A DNA stretch of 64,000 bases. Origin: Albifimbria verrucaria. Its lineage: Eukaryota > Ascomycota > Sordariomycetes > Hypocreales > Stachybotryaceae. The stretch spans positions 1,550,001 through 1,614,000 of the forward strand of contig JAHREC010000018.1 in the NCBI GenBank assembly GCA_020081605.1. The letters are read 5' to 3'. Below the pieces are notes generated by a model. That model did no database searches, was not told where the DNA came from, and worked only from the letters and a program-made list of their open reading frames with translations. Every line of letters starts with the position of its first letter. Position 1 is the stretch's first letter. A program made the translations under genes and the position numbers. Shown here piece by piece: positions 12,905-24,523 of this stretch.

Positions 12905-13942
12905 TCACACGTTCCGCACCGGCAACGAGTTTCGGCGACCTTTGACCTTCTTAGTCAAAGAGTTCTTGCAATGACCCTCTGCATACTCCTCAAGATTCCG
13001 CAATGTGCAATCGGCAATTTCGTGCAGGGCCTCCTCAGTGAAGAAGGCCTGGTGTCCTGTGACAAGAACGTTGGGGAAGGTCATCAAGCGCATCAGCATG
13101 TCATCCTGAATGACCTCACCCGAGTGGTCGTTGTAGAACAACGAGCCTTCGCCTTCGTACACGTCGAGCGCTACGGTACCGAGATGCCTGCTCTTGAGGC
13201 CGTGGATGAGAGCTTTGGTGTCAACTAGGCCGCCACGCGATGTGTTGACCAGCATGGCGCCCTTCTTCATTTTGGAGATTGTGTCTTCGTTGATGATGTG
13301 ACGCGTACCATCCATCAATGGGCAGTGTAAGGTGACGATATCGCACTCCGGGAGCATCGAGTCCAGGTCGCGATACTCTCCCAACTCCTCGAATGGCTTG
13401 GCTGGGTAAGGATCGTAGGCGAGGAGGCGGCACCCGAAGCCCTTCATGATGCGTGCCGTAGCCAAACCAATCTTGCCGGTACCGATGACGCCGACAGTCT
13501 TCCCATATAGCGTGCGACCAAGAAGACCATCCAAGGCGAAGTTGTTCTCGCGTACGCGGTTGTAGGCGCGGTGTGTGCGGCGATTGAGCGTTTGAATGAG
13601 AGCAACGGCAAACTCGGCGACAGCCTCGGGCGAGTAAGAGGGGACATTTGCGACGACGATGCCGTGCTTTTCGGCAGTCTCGAGGTCTACGTTGTTGAAG
13701 CCAGCGCTACGCAGGAGGATTATGCGGACACCCATTTCAGCGAGCTGGTCAATTACTTGCGAAGGCAGGCAGTCGTTGACGAAAACACAAATGGCCTCGG
13801 CACCGTGGGCCAAAGACACGGTATCTTCGCTAAGCGCTGCATCGTGGTATATCAATTCAATTTTGGACTCTTTGCGCTCCGCCCGGGCGGCGTCGAGGAA
13901 TTTCTTGTCGTACGGCTTGGTGCTGAAGACGGCGAGCTTCAT
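12905..13942 (-). CDS. D-lactate dehydrogenase (LdhA-like D-2-hydroxyacid dehydrogenase)
   Basis: An NAD-dependent D-2-hydroxyacid dehydrogenase that interconverts pyruvate and D-lactate, probably cytosolic. The 345-residue frame is intronless and intact. It resembles bacterial LdhA along its whole length: N-terminus MKLAVFSTKPYD, substrate loop LRSAGFNNVDL, nucleotide-binding GTGKIGLATARI (residues about 152-163), active-site Arg in VNTSRGG (about 235), Glu in DVYEGE (about 264) and catalytic His in TGHQAFF (about 296). The basic tail KKVKGRRNSLPVRNV extends past the usual end. The start at 13942 matches the family start exactly. It is convergent with the MFS gene. The intronless structure and bacterial resemblance would fit old transfer from bacteria, but such genes are widespread in ascomycetes. 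Confidence 0.93.
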   Translation of the reverse strand: MKLAVFSTKPYDKKFLDAARAERKESKIELIYHDAALSEDTVSLAHGAEAICVFVNDCLPSQVIDQLAEMGVRIILLRSAGFNNVDLETAEKHGIVVANVPSYSPEAVAEFAVALIQTLNRRTHRAYNRVRENNFALDGLLGRTLYGKTVGVIGTGKIGLATARIMKGFGCRLLAYDPYPAKPFEELGEYRDLDSMLPECDIVTLHCPLMDGTRHIINEDTISKMKKGAMLVNTSRGGLVDTKALIHGLKSRHLGTVALDVYEGEGSLFYNDHSGEVIQDDMLMRLMTFPNVLVTGHQAFFTEEALHEIADCTLRNLEEYAEGHCKNSLTKKVKGRRNSLPVRNV

Positions 13943-15032
13943 GCTGGGCAGGGAATGTATGTTTCAATGCTTAGGACGAGAGGGCTACGAGGACAGGGGA
14001 TTTGGTAGGTTGATAAATAAACTGGATTGACTTTAAAGGGTCCGAAGCAACAGGAATGTTGATTTGAGAAATATTCTGCCTAAATAAGAGCATCAGGCCA
14101 TTCCTCATCCATAAATGTGCTTGTGCATATTGAAGCTGAGTTGTTGCTGCAGAAGACAGTGGGGGCTGGTGACGTCTACGGATGCTTAATGGTTTGCTTG
14201 GCCGCACGACCTAACCAGGACGGTGGATCGCCAAGCTGTAATTGACACGAGCGATGCTTGAATGGTAAGCGCTTAAACACCAAGGTTTGCTAGGCTTGTC
14301 TGGGGCAGAGTCGTGTCAAAGTTGGGTAGGTAGGCAAGCAAATCAAGACGGGTGCCGCTTAGGATCAACTAACGTGGGGCTGTCAGGATAAACATGGTTT
14401 GTTCTTGCTGCCATCAATAACTAAGCGCAATCACTAAGGGCTGCATGATTGAATGATTGAGTCATGGTGACCACTCTTTGCAAGTTGATGGGCCAGGCTA
14501 GCATTGAGGAAACACGTGGAACAGTCAACCCAAGGAAATTGACTTTCAACTAGACGAGGACGAAAGTAGACGGAGAAGGCGTCGAGGGCTCTGCTTGTAC
14601 AAGGTTAGCCTTATGCAATGCATGGATCACACACAGTAGTGTTTAGCGGAAGTTCTAGATACTATCAAGATGCAAGCAATGGCCACTATTAGTCGCATTG
14701 GCAATACAACCAACTATAACCTCGATTCCAGGAAACAGAAAAGATATTTCTTCAATAACTAACGTGAGCTACAAATCAGTTCCGCAATTTATTACCATGA
14801 TACGTGTTCAAGGTAATTATAAGGGAGCCAGCGTGGGTGGATCCGCTACACTGCATCATATAGTTGATCTACCATTGTGAGTGGTACTGCCAATTCAGCT
14901 TGACCCTGGTTTCTAGGCATGGGTCAAACCTGAGCTGTACAGTATGTGACCCCGCAAAGGATGAATCCTCACACGCACACATTTTCTATTAATCTCACCC
15001 TCAAGTGATCGCGTTGGACGTCCCGCGCAAGC
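13943..15032. other. divergent promoter region between D-LDH and NLR
   Basis: An intergenic stretch of about 1.1 kb with no coding signal. The short frames in it are unrelated to either neighbour. It presumably contains the promoters of both the D-lactate dehydrogenase (minus) and the NLR gene (plus). Confidence 0.5.
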
Positions 15033-18000
15033 ATGGCACCCACCGGCAGTGGGCAGGGAATGCCGTCTCAACCTGGTCAGGCTACTTTACGCCATGAGGA
15101 CTACAATGTTGGATGGATCGGCGCCCTTTGGATGGAAATGGCTGCCGCCCAGACCATGCTAGATCAGGTTCATGCCGCATTGCCTACTGGGGAGGATACA
15201 AATAACTACATTCTTGGGAGCATTGTAAACCACAACATCGTCATTGCATGCCTCCCTTCTGGTCACTATGGAACAAATAATGCGGCAATTGTGGCGAGTA
15301 ATATGCGTCGTACGTTCCCTAACATTAAAAATGTGTTCATGGTGGGTATTGGAGGCGGCGTGCCCGATTTCGCCGACATCAGGCTTGGCGATGTTGTGGT
15401 CAGCCATGAAGTTATGCAGTACGACTTGGGGAAGACCGTGACGGACGGACAGTTTCATCATACGGCGATACCGGTCAGACCTCCGCAGAATCTACTAACG
15501 GCTGTGGCGAAACTGAGAGCACACCACGATGTGGAATCGAGCCAGATGCCCAAGATTCTTACTCAAATGCTAAAGCTACACCCAAACATGTCTCGATATG
15601 CTCGTCCGGGCACTGGGGATCGGCTCTTCTCTGCATTATACAACCATATTGAGACAGCCGACTCTTGTGACACTTGTGATCAGTCTCAAATAATAGAGAG
15701 AAAGACACGGAAGCATTTGAATCCTGTCATTCATTACGGCCGGATTGCCTCTGGAAACCAGGTTCTAAAGACGGCAAGGCCAGGGCCCACCTGGCTAACA
15801 AGTTCGGCGTGCTATGCTTCGAGATGGAGGCGGCAGGGTTAATGGATCAGTTTCAGGTCTCGTTATACGGGGTATTTGCGACTATGCAGACTCCCACAAG
15901 AATAAGCAATGGCAGGAGTATTCAGCTGCTGCCGCGGCTGCGTACACAAAGGAGCTTCTGTTACTTACATCCGTGATAAAACATGAGATTGCCAATCTGC
16001 ACGAGAATCGGAAGGTCTTAATAGACTCTCTGGCTTTTGATCAAGTCGAGTCTAGGCGTGCCAATATCAAAACAGCTTACAAGAAAACATGCGAATGGGT
16101 CTTAACGCACCCCAAATATGTTTATTGGCAAGAGGAAGAGAATTTCGATGACCATCATGGACTTCTGTGGATTGGAGGAAGCCTGGGGCTGGGAAGTCAA
16201 CTCTAATGAAGTACATTTACACAAGAGCGTGTGGAGAAGATAAAGCAACCGCCAATCCTGCTGTAATATCATTCTTTTTCAATGCTCAGGGCGCTGAGTT
16301 AGAGAAGTCTATTGTCGGCATGTATCGTTCACTTCTTCTCCAGGTGCTCCAACGGTTCCCTGACTTACAGGAGGTTCTCGACGAGGCCGGAATCTCCAAA
16401 AGAAGGGCTCGAAACCAGTTTGGGAGGTTGAGGAGCTCCAATCTCTTTTGACCAGTGCTCTGTCCAAACTAGGCCAGAGGAGTCTGGTGTGTTTCGTGGA
16501 TGCCCTTGACGAGTGCGATGAGACGGAGATTCATGATATAGTCGATTTCTTTGAAAGCCTTGGAGAGCTGGCTGCTGAACAGCGTTTGAAATTGAGCATA
16601 TGCAGTTCTAGTCGACACTATCCCTACTTGCAAGTAAGCGTAGGTGTCAGACTCATTCTCGAAGAACAGTGTGGCCACAAGGAAGACATGTTGAGATACG
16701 TTCAGAGCAAACTGAAGGCTGGCAAAAGCAAAGCCGCCGAGGAAATCACTAGTGAGATCCTTGCCAAGGCATCTGGAGTTTTCATGTGGGTTGTCCTGGC
16801 AGTTGATATCTTGAACAAAGAATTTCAACGAGGACGACTGTTCGCAGTCAAGCAACGACTGCAAGAGCTACCGCCTAAGCTTAGTGACATGTTTTCTGAT
16901 ATTATTTCGAGGGACTGCGAAAATATGGAAGATTTTCTGCTGTGCATTCAGTGGATTCTCTATGCTTCCAGGCCATTGCATTATAAGGAGTTTTATCTTG
17001 CACTCGTTGCTGGGCTCGACCCTACGCCCGAGAATCTCGAGCCATGGGATTCAGAGAAGATCACTCGAGAAGATGTCGAGAGGTTTGTCCTCAGTGCCTC
17101 AAAGGGGCTCGCAGAAATAACTGCGGCAGATGGCGGTATCGATGTTGTGCAGTTTATTCACGAATCAGTTCGTGATTTCTTCATCAAAGACGATGGATTT
17201 AGCAAGCTTTGGCCTGACAAGCAAGTGGACTTTGAGACCGCCAGCCATGACCGGTTAAGACAGTGCTGTCAAAATTATCTTGGAGTGGACATCTCAGTTC
17301 TAATTCCCCATGATGCCTCGTTGCCAGAGAAATACGATAGGAAAGCATATGAACTACACGACCAGGTAGATGACAGGTTCCCTTTCCTTCGCTATGCGAA
17401 AGCTTCCGTTTTTATCATTCCAATATTGCTGCACGTAGCATATCCCAGGAAAAATTCCTGAGGAGCTTGGATCTCCAAGCTTGGATTAGACGAAATAACC
17501 TATGCGAGCTGGGGTTGTATCTGACCAGTACTACTCCCCAAAATGACCTTGGTCTTGATTCTTACTGAAAGTCGGTATACACCACGGCTCATCAAGCAAG
17601 CCATTATTGTTGAATCAGAGAACCTTGTCCGGCCAGAGCAATATGTGTACGCTGCATTTTTAGCCACCATAAATGGTGATATAACCACATTGAAGGCTCT
17701 TCTAGAAATTGGAAAGGTGGATCCGTGTTCTCAAGATGATTTGGGCTTTACTATTCTGACCTACGCGGCTATTTACGATCATAAAGATATTGTAAAACTT
17801 CTCATCAACAATGACGATGTCGATATCAACATGGCCGACCGCGATAGCAGGACACCACTTATGCATGCCGCCATAAACGGAAAAGATGATGTCGCAAAGC
17901 TACTCATTAGCAAAGATCAAATCGAGATCAACTGCAGGGATAAGAGGGGTTGTACGCCGCTGATATGGGCAACAATCAAGAGCCACCGTAACGTGGTAGA

Positions 18001-18124
18001 GGTATTATTAAATTCTGGCAAGATTGACGTTACTGTCAAGGATACATCAGGCAAAACTGCGTTGATGCATGCCATCGAGAAACAGCATACTGAGCTCGAG
18101 AAGCTTATATCTGGGGCATCATGA
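15033..18124 (+). CDS. NLR-like protein: nucleoside phosphorylase - NACHT - ankyrin repeats
   Basis: A fungal STAND/NLR-type protein of about 1030 residues, apparently single-exon. Residues about 25-290 are a purine nucleoside phosphorylase/MTA-nucleosidase-like domain ([30 protein letters not shown], then CFEMEAAG and [12 protein letters not shown]). A linker leads to the NACHT domain with P-loop GKPGAGKST (near 16180) and Walker [11 protein letters not shown] (near 16495). The C-terminus (17640-18124) has at least four ankyrin repeats, for example [21 protein letters not shown] and [21 protein letters not shown]. Frameshifts occur near 15767, 15856, 16179, 16405, 17452 and 17540, mostly 1-nt losses in A or G runs; sequence resumes in the expected order each time. 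Related fungal proteins act in heterokaryon incompatibility or immunity-like recognition; a role here is inference. Confidence 0.85.
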
Positions 18125-18395
18125 CTTAGTAGAGTCAATATAGATACAACATAGAAGCCCTGAATATGCAGAGATAATGTCTCTTACCACGAGGTCAACT
18201 GCTTCACATTATTGTAGGCGTCCAAATTGTGTTAAAAGATCATAAACACAGCTTCATTGGGTTACATACTAATTCTCATTAATGCTATGACGAGATGACA
18301 GAAGAAGGAGCCATCCATGCTTAGTGCAGTAATCAAGATATACCACGGTTGTAGATTTAGCATAGAACTTCTAATGCCATAGGCAACTACTGAGA
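18125..18395. other. convergent gap between NLR and unknown gene
   Basis: A gap of about 270 nt between two convergent stop codons, AT-rich, with several candidate polyadenylation motifs. No gene is visible. Confidence 0.4.
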
Positions 18396-20084
18396 TTATA
18401 GACCATCATCTTTTGACAAAGAACAGCTGCATTGGGTCATTTCATTACCTCCACTGAGGAATGAAACCCAAAGAGAAGTCCAAACGCATCTTTTAACCAT
18501 TTTCTCTTCGATACTCCTAAACACTCGAGGTTGCTCTTCCGTATGAAGCAGTTCAGCATCTGTTAGAGGTTGAAAGTAGTCACCGGGTTGCACCCAGCTA
18601 TCGAAGTCAAGCTCAGCCATTGCATCATTCCCTGCTTCAGAAGCATCTTGGACGGGCCAGTCGGTAATTGCCCCATTGTCTGTGGCTCATCTAAAGCTAG
18701 TGGGGAGGGCTCGATTCGCTCATTCTGTTGCGAGTCAAGGTGCATATATGCACCCGCAGGAGAGTGTAATGGTTGCTTGGCGGTGCTGATATCTATACCC
18801 TGTGATTTAGATGCGTTGATCATATCTGGTATGATATTGTGGTGCTGGACTGCCGAATCCGAGTGCCCATGACCAGATTGAATCATGCCTTTGGCTTTGG
18901 TAGAGTAGATTTTTCCGGGGAGTATAGGTGGAGGGAGCGATCTTTGAAGGACTCCCGGCATATATCTCGGGGTCACAGCCCTAGAGATTTCGTCGAGATA
19001 CTCAACGCAGCCTTCAAACTCTGAGTCTTTCCGGAGTTCAACTTGACCCTCCTCTGAACGAATAAAATAATCCGGGTTCTTCATTGTTTCTGACAAACGA
19101 TCCGACATATATGACTCAAAATTTACTGTTTCACCTGGGAAAAGCACTTCACAGAGATGCTTCCACTGTTTCTCAAACCGTTTTCTCCCAGCAGAGATGA
19201 GAAAATTTTCAGCGTCTATATCATAATCCGACTCCTCAACAAACATAGACGTGCACGAGCCACTGGTGTCTGTAGCTGTAGAACATGCTTTTCTCAACTC
19301 TCGGTTCAAGTCGAGCGTGGCAGGGATCTCTTTTAGGTCGTTGAAATTGGACGACCACAAACCCATAAAGAAATGTTGGGATTCCTGATGGCCAAGCGAT
19401 CGTATCGTGTATTGAACAAGAGACCCTCTGGGACTCCTAGAAGCGGCAGGTATATCGGAATCGCCGCGAGAGAGCGGTGCTCCATATGGTCTAGGCTCGA
19501 ACGGTTCACCAGCGAACGTTAGTGTTGAGTTCTCCCATGCAAATTCATATTGCCTTGGGATGAAAGGGAGACTTCTTCGGTGATCACTTTGAGAACCTTT
19601 CGATAAACTTGTAAAGAAAGTAATTCACCACCACTAGATATTTCGGAGTGTGTTATGGTTGACCTGGAAGTGGTAAATGAAATCGGAGGTAGCCTCGGTG
19701 GGAACATTGATTCATTATGTGTCTCAATGGGAACATCATCGAGGACTATTTCTTGCCCAGCCATAACTGAGGAGTGTGCTGTTTCATGCTCATAGTCTCT
19801 AATGCTGATGCCGTCTTCAATGCTTAGGAGCAAGGGGCTGTTCACCAAATCATCTTCACGAGTAGATGGGTTCGGATTCAATATCTGAAATTGAATTGTC
19901 AGTTTCATCTGTCCAACATTCTTTTGGTACTACTTGTTCCGAAAATTGAACAGAGTTAGGCAAGTTTGGGGGTTATTACCCTGAGAGAAGATTTTACACT
20001 TGGTGTAGTGGTGCTTGAGCTTCCTGTTGGTTGCCCGTCATCCTTCACGGTGAAGCTAGAGGAGCTGTTACGACGTGGGAGCAT
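18396..20084 (-). CDS. hypothetical protein of about 560 residues, function unknown
   Basis: I do not recognise a named domain. Read through frameshifts, one continuous coding stretch runs from a start at 20084 (MLPRRNSSSSFTV) to the stop at 18396. The first 220 residues are rich in Ser, Thr, Pro and acidic residues. A more ordered, conserved-looking part follows (TFAGEPFEPRPYGAPLSRG, YTIRSLGHQESQHFF, RKRFEKQWKHLCEVLFPGE, YMSDRLSETMKNPDYFI). A Pro/Gln-rich tail contains MAELDFDSWVQPGDY. Shifts lie near 19975 (five G where four fit), 19865, 19540 and 18620. No introns, signal peptide or membrane segment are visible. The gene is convergent with the NLR. The overall look (disordered N-terminus, acidic-aromatic tail) could suit a regulatory or scaffold protein, but this is speculation. 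Confidence 0.65.
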
Positions 20085-20232
20085 TCTCACTGAAGTGATA
20101 CAGGAACAAGAGAAAGAAAAGGGGGTGATAATTAGACATGGAAGTTCGACAAGACAGAGGATTAGATTGTTGAATACTAATTTTTTTGGATTGCATGTTG
20201 AGAGTACAGACTCATTCCCGGTCACCCATGGT

Positions 20233-20239
20233 CTTTATA
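20233..20239 (-). promoter_or_regulatory. TATA-like element of the unknown gene
   Basis: TATAAAG on the minus strand, about 150 nt upstream of the proposed start at 20084 and directly beside the CACACAAAAC array. It supports the chosen start. Confidence 0.35.
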
Positions 20240-20255
20240 AGCCAGCTCGAAAAAT

Positions 20256-20335
20256 CACACAAAATCACACAAAACCACACAAAACCACACAAACCACACA
20301 AATCACACAGATCACACAAACCACACAGACCACAC
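20256..20335. repeat. tandem array of 9-10 nt CACACAAAAC-like units
   Basis: About eight imperfect copies of CACACAAA(A)C / CACACAGATC follow one another without spacer. The array sits in the promoter of the minus-strand unknown gene, just upstream of its TATA-like element. On the minus strand it reads as GTGTGGTTT-type units. Confidence 0.75.
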
Positions 20336-21054
20336 TTTGTCTTTTGAAACGCCACAATCTGCAGCTTTGTGATTGGTTCATGCGAGCTTTGCTGTGCCCG
20401 GCCTGCATTTGCTCTTATGCACATGCACTCAATTCGTCCTAGCGTATTGAAAATGATTGGCCTTGGAATTCATGTGTAAGGAAAAGTCTCGACGGCAATG
20501 TCACCCCCTTTAATGCCACCGCCGTTCGAGTCTGATGATGTTCTCAAGCGATGGGCCTAGATGTGCAGGGGTCTCATGGATTGGTTGCCTTCCGGCCCTT
20601 GTATTTTATACAACAAGGCAACCAATGCTCCCCTACCTTGGCAGACACACCCTGGTCAACTAATGTCGATCTGGACGCCTCTCGGACCGTTCATGATGGG
20701 TCATTATCTGACTGGAATGTTCACTACAGGTTGAGATGCATGGGGTGATAGATGTCGCCCGTTAGGGGTGGTGCTATGCCGTGTATTTGTGGCTATATCA
20801 AATGGCAACAATTACACGACAAAAATAATTACACGGCAACAATTGCACGGCAACTACAGCTGCACTGCATCTATGATTGCAGTTGCATCCACAATGACAC
20901 ATGCATTTCTGCCGTGCAGTGACGTCGGTCAGCCAACGTACAATCTATCGTGGAGTAGCGTCCCTTGTTGCAAAGTGTGGCTACGTCTTCGACTGGCGCG
21001 AATGTGCATCTCCTTTATGCATGTATATTTGTGCACAAATTCGTTTGATTCTAC

Positions 21055-23394
21055 CTATCGTGTGTACGTACCCCTTATGGTGTAGTCCTTTTTCGGCCCC
21101 TTAACTGTATACTCTATCGTCCAGTTGTTTAGATTGACCGCTCTAAATCCAAAGTTGTACTTGACATCGTAATAATCATCAATACACAAGTGACCCGCCT
21201 TGGCCGCCCAGCCCTTTTGACGACCGTTTTGAGGTTGCTCAAACTCAATCTCATGGAACAGGTAGTCTGCGCGCTTCTGATCCTCGGGTTTGACGAACCA
21301 TACGCTGAGGACTTCGCGCTTGTCATCGTAGCGCCACACGTATCGACGAGTTGCCCTGAACCCGAAGCCCTGCTGCGTCTTGAACTCGCCCTCCTCAATG
21401 TAGAGGTACTCCAGGCCCTCGGTGTCTGGCTGAGGCAGCTGACCATCGCCTGACACACACTGCAACCCTTCAGATGTCTTCTCGCGGAGGAGGAACCGAG
21501 CTGTTCCACTGAAATGTCCGCTTGGATGAGAAGGGAGCTTGCTGTCAAGGTCTCGCTCCAGCTTCCACGTGCCTAGCAAACTTCGGAAAACTGCTCGAGG
21601 AACAAACCTAGGTGTGGTAAGTCCGTCCATGGCTACTTTATGCGTATCCGCCAACGAACGACGTGCTTCCTCAATACTCGACTCATCATCGGCAAGGTCA
21701 GGGAATCTCGAAGGGGTAAGCATGTCTAGAGGAAGATCATTATGAGAGAGATTAGGGACATCGCCGTCCGGCAGAGGCAGACTGTCCAAGGACAAGGCCT
21801 CGGTGAACTCCTGCATGAGCCAAAGGTAGTCACCCATGGGGAATTGAGCAATGCGCGGATCATCGCGTAGGCTCAGTGCGCGCTGGATTGAGTCGTCTTT
21901 ATCCAATTTCTCTTGGAAAATTGAATTGGATTGCGAATCTCCATTTGAAGCTGGCTGCGTCCAAAGCTTGGCCAAGAAGCGTGCTTGCATCTGCATAACA
22001 CCCCAGTACGGCGACCTATAAAACCCAACGAAACCTAAGCCTGGGACGTCTGGATGATGTGTTCCATGAAACTTCAGTGCTAATGGCTGGTCGATGTGGC
22101 GTGGGGAGTGGTGCATTTTCTGAAGGACATCGTCAGGTAGAAAGTCAATGCAGGGAGACGGATCAAAGCCAGTGGCTACGACTACTGCAGCGACATTGTC
22201 TATTTTCGCATCAGTGCCAGCCAGCACGGCTGCGTCACCCTCAAGAGATAGAACCTTGCCCTTTGATAGGGTAATGAGCCCGGAGCGAACAAAGTTGGAG
22301 TACCAGTCGCTCACAGCTAGGTACGCCTGCCGACTTCGCTCCTCATCGCTCGAACATAACAAAGATGAGAATTCCGATTGGTCTGTACCAGCCACCCTCT
22401 GAAAGATGGAATGAAACGTCCTCGCCGCCTCCTCGGAGATGTGGCCTTGAGAGTTGCTCAAAGGACCAGGCCTATTGCTGAGATTGTAAGAAGAAAAGTC
22501 GAGAGGTAGAAAGGGTGCTGCAGCAGCCCCTGGCTAATGTGCGATTAGTATTACACCGGAGTCAAGACAGTTGCGTGCTTACCTCTGGGGAGGTGTACAA
22601 AGGAAGCACCCAGACAGGGCGTTGAATGACATGGTGGACAGTGTATTTGTCAATATCGGGAATCTCAGACTTTTCAGGAGAGTTGATTGCGGATGATAGA
22701 TGCGAAGCAATTGTGCCTGCAATTTCTACTCCAGACATCTGGCCTCCCACAACCAGGATTTTGCCACCGCCAGGCTTGCGGTTGTCTTTTAGGAGGCTCT
22801 TGAGGTCTCTATAATGGCTGCTATGAACAATGGGGATGGAGTCGGACTTGGCGAGACCCTCCGGGATGATGGGCTTTCCAAAGAACCCGGAAGCTACAAT
22901 GAGATAGTCAAATTGCATAGTATCCTGCCCCTTGGAGGACTCGACGTGGACCTCCCAACCTTGAGTAGATTGACTGATTTCCTTGGCCTTGACGACCTTG
23001 GTTCCCAGCTGGACGTCGAAAGCGGCGTGGCTCGCCAGATAACGGTCAAAGTAGCGCTGCAAGTAGCGGCCAAACATCCAAGCAGGGGGAGCTGCGGCGT
23101 GCCCTCTTCCCAGGCAAGGTCGCTGAACTGGACGGTGTGCTTGCTCTGGTTGGCAAGCATGAGGGGTGGACCTGACGCTGGGAGTCGGTAGGGAGAGCGG
23201 CCACAGCCCTCCAATTGCCGGCTGGGCATCGAAGAGGCTGACTTTGAAGGCGCCGTCAGGTGCATTGTGTAGGAGCGTCTTGGCAGCTACGATGCCGGAG
23301 GGACCAGCTCCTGGGATTGGATTTAGCGACCGTTGGAAAGCAATGGCCGGGTAGATGATGAAGCCTTACCTACGATACAAACGGACTTAGTCAT
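21055..23394 (-). CDS. FAD-dependent monooxygenase with C-terminal DUF6314-like domain
   Basis: A flavin-containing monooxygenase-like oxidoreductase of about 740 residues. Exon 1 (from 23394) encodes MTKSVCIV and is spliced to GAGPSGIVAAK, which together form the FAD-binding GxGxxG motif; IGGLWP follows. A second Rossmann motif, LVVGGQMSGVEIAG, is the likely NADPH site, and VVATGFDPSP is the typical ATG motif. From about 21560 down, the C-terminal part (RSLLGTWKLERDLDS, GFRATRRYVWRYDD, WTIEYTVKGPKKDY) matches the lipocalin-like DUF6314 domain found fused to such enzymes in fungi. Introns lie at about 23318-23368 and 22528-22582. Frameshifts are near 23180 and 23090 in G runs. The substrate is unknown. 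Confidence 0.85.
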
Positions 23395-23754
23395 GGCTCG
23401 GAAGACGCTACCAGAGCGAGATAGACTCATGCAGGAGAGCAGGACACGCGCTCAGAGATCTAGCAATTGACCAGAATAGAAGAGTTCTCCACCTGGGTAT
23501 GAGGATTAGAGAGGTATGCAGGCAATCGACCGGGGCCGAGGCGCTGGGGTGGTGAAGAACAAATCAAGGAAATCGGGAGTCAGGAGAGAAGAGTAAGGGT
23601 CCATCTGGCTTCATATCTCCACTGGTAGCGTCAGCTTAAAGAGACGCAGGAAAATGGCTGTGGTCTGGGATCTTCCGCCATGCCCGAGCAATTCGGCGGA
23701 TGAAGCTGCTTATGTAAGGCGCCTTGCCGTAGAGGGTAAGGTGCTTGTTCCAGG

Positions 23755-23830
23755 GAGGTCCCTGCCCAGGTAGGTACCTTAGGTAGGTAGGTAGGGAGGT
23801 AGGTAGGCACCTAGTTAGGTAAGTTAGGCA
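23755..23830. repeat. AGGTAGGT/TTAGG microsatellite cluster
   Basis: Runs of GGTAGGTACC, TTAGGTAGGTAGGTAGG and AGTTAGGTAAGTTAGG lie in the divergent promoter region. AGGTA-rich tracts of this type are often seen in promoters of Sordariomycetes; no function is implied. Confidence 0.65.
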
Positions 23831-24515
23831 GTCAACGGTAGACCGTGTAGGAGAGGCTGTAGCTGTTCTGGAGGTGCCTTATTTGTTGAATGGCACCTAC
23901 TTGGGGTCGGGTGTAGCCGTAGCTGTAGTTGTTAGCTGTAGCTGTCAGGTGTACTTTATGTTGTTACTATCCACTAAGGTAGGGAGTTAGCTGGGGAACC
24001 CTGATGGAGAGTGGCAGGTCCCGGCTCGTCTTCAGGCACGACGCATGCATGACATCAAAAGCTACAGACTCTTCATAGAATAAATAGCCTGGCCCAACGT
24101 TTGTAGCTCGGCATGTTCCCCTGCCTTGGTCTGCGTAACAACGACCACACGGCGCCCCATCCGTAGGGCGCCAATCCGTAGGGCGTGACAGGCATTTGGT
24201 CCTCGGAACATGGGCGAGGTGGCCCAAAGCTTAAACGTGCCCACTAACCACAGCGCTGCACAGGCTGCATGCTAGCCAAGCCAGGAAGCCCTTCGAAAGA
24301 ACCGAAGGAACCGCATACTGTAGATCTCGCTGTCAAATGTCAAAGGTGGGGGCTTTGGTGTTTTGTCAGATCTCCGAACTGCTTGCTGCCCCTCACTCCC
24401 TCGCTCACCTCGATTGGTGTCTCTGCCGTGCCCACTGCTATGGCGTCATGCTTGTTCAGCAGAAGCAATGCATAGTTACGCATGTGAAGCATCAGGACGT
24501 TGCCCGACTCGGCCT

Positions 24516-24523
24516 TATAAAAA
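24516..24523 (+). promoter_or_regulatory. TATA-like element
   Basis: TATAAAAA lies about 160 nt upstream of the Rossmann-protein start at 24679 on the same strand. Confidence 0.4.

Larger units (their letters stand above)
20085..21054. other. intergenic region with repeats
   Basis: Upstream region of the unknown gene and downstream region of the FAD monooxygenase. It holds a CACACAAAAC-type tandem array (20256-20335) and, near 20800-20860, a cluster of related ACACGGCAACAATT units. No coding gene is seen. Confidence 0.5.

Noticed and set aside
20256..20335. CRISPR-like array
   Set aside because: Units are only 9-10 nt, have no spacers and no cas genes; this is a simple tandem repeat in a eukaryotic genome.
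23755..23830. telomere-like repeat (TTAGG units)
   Set aside because: The units are AGGTA/TTAGGTA, irregular and few; fungal telomeres are perfect TTAGGG runs at contig ends.
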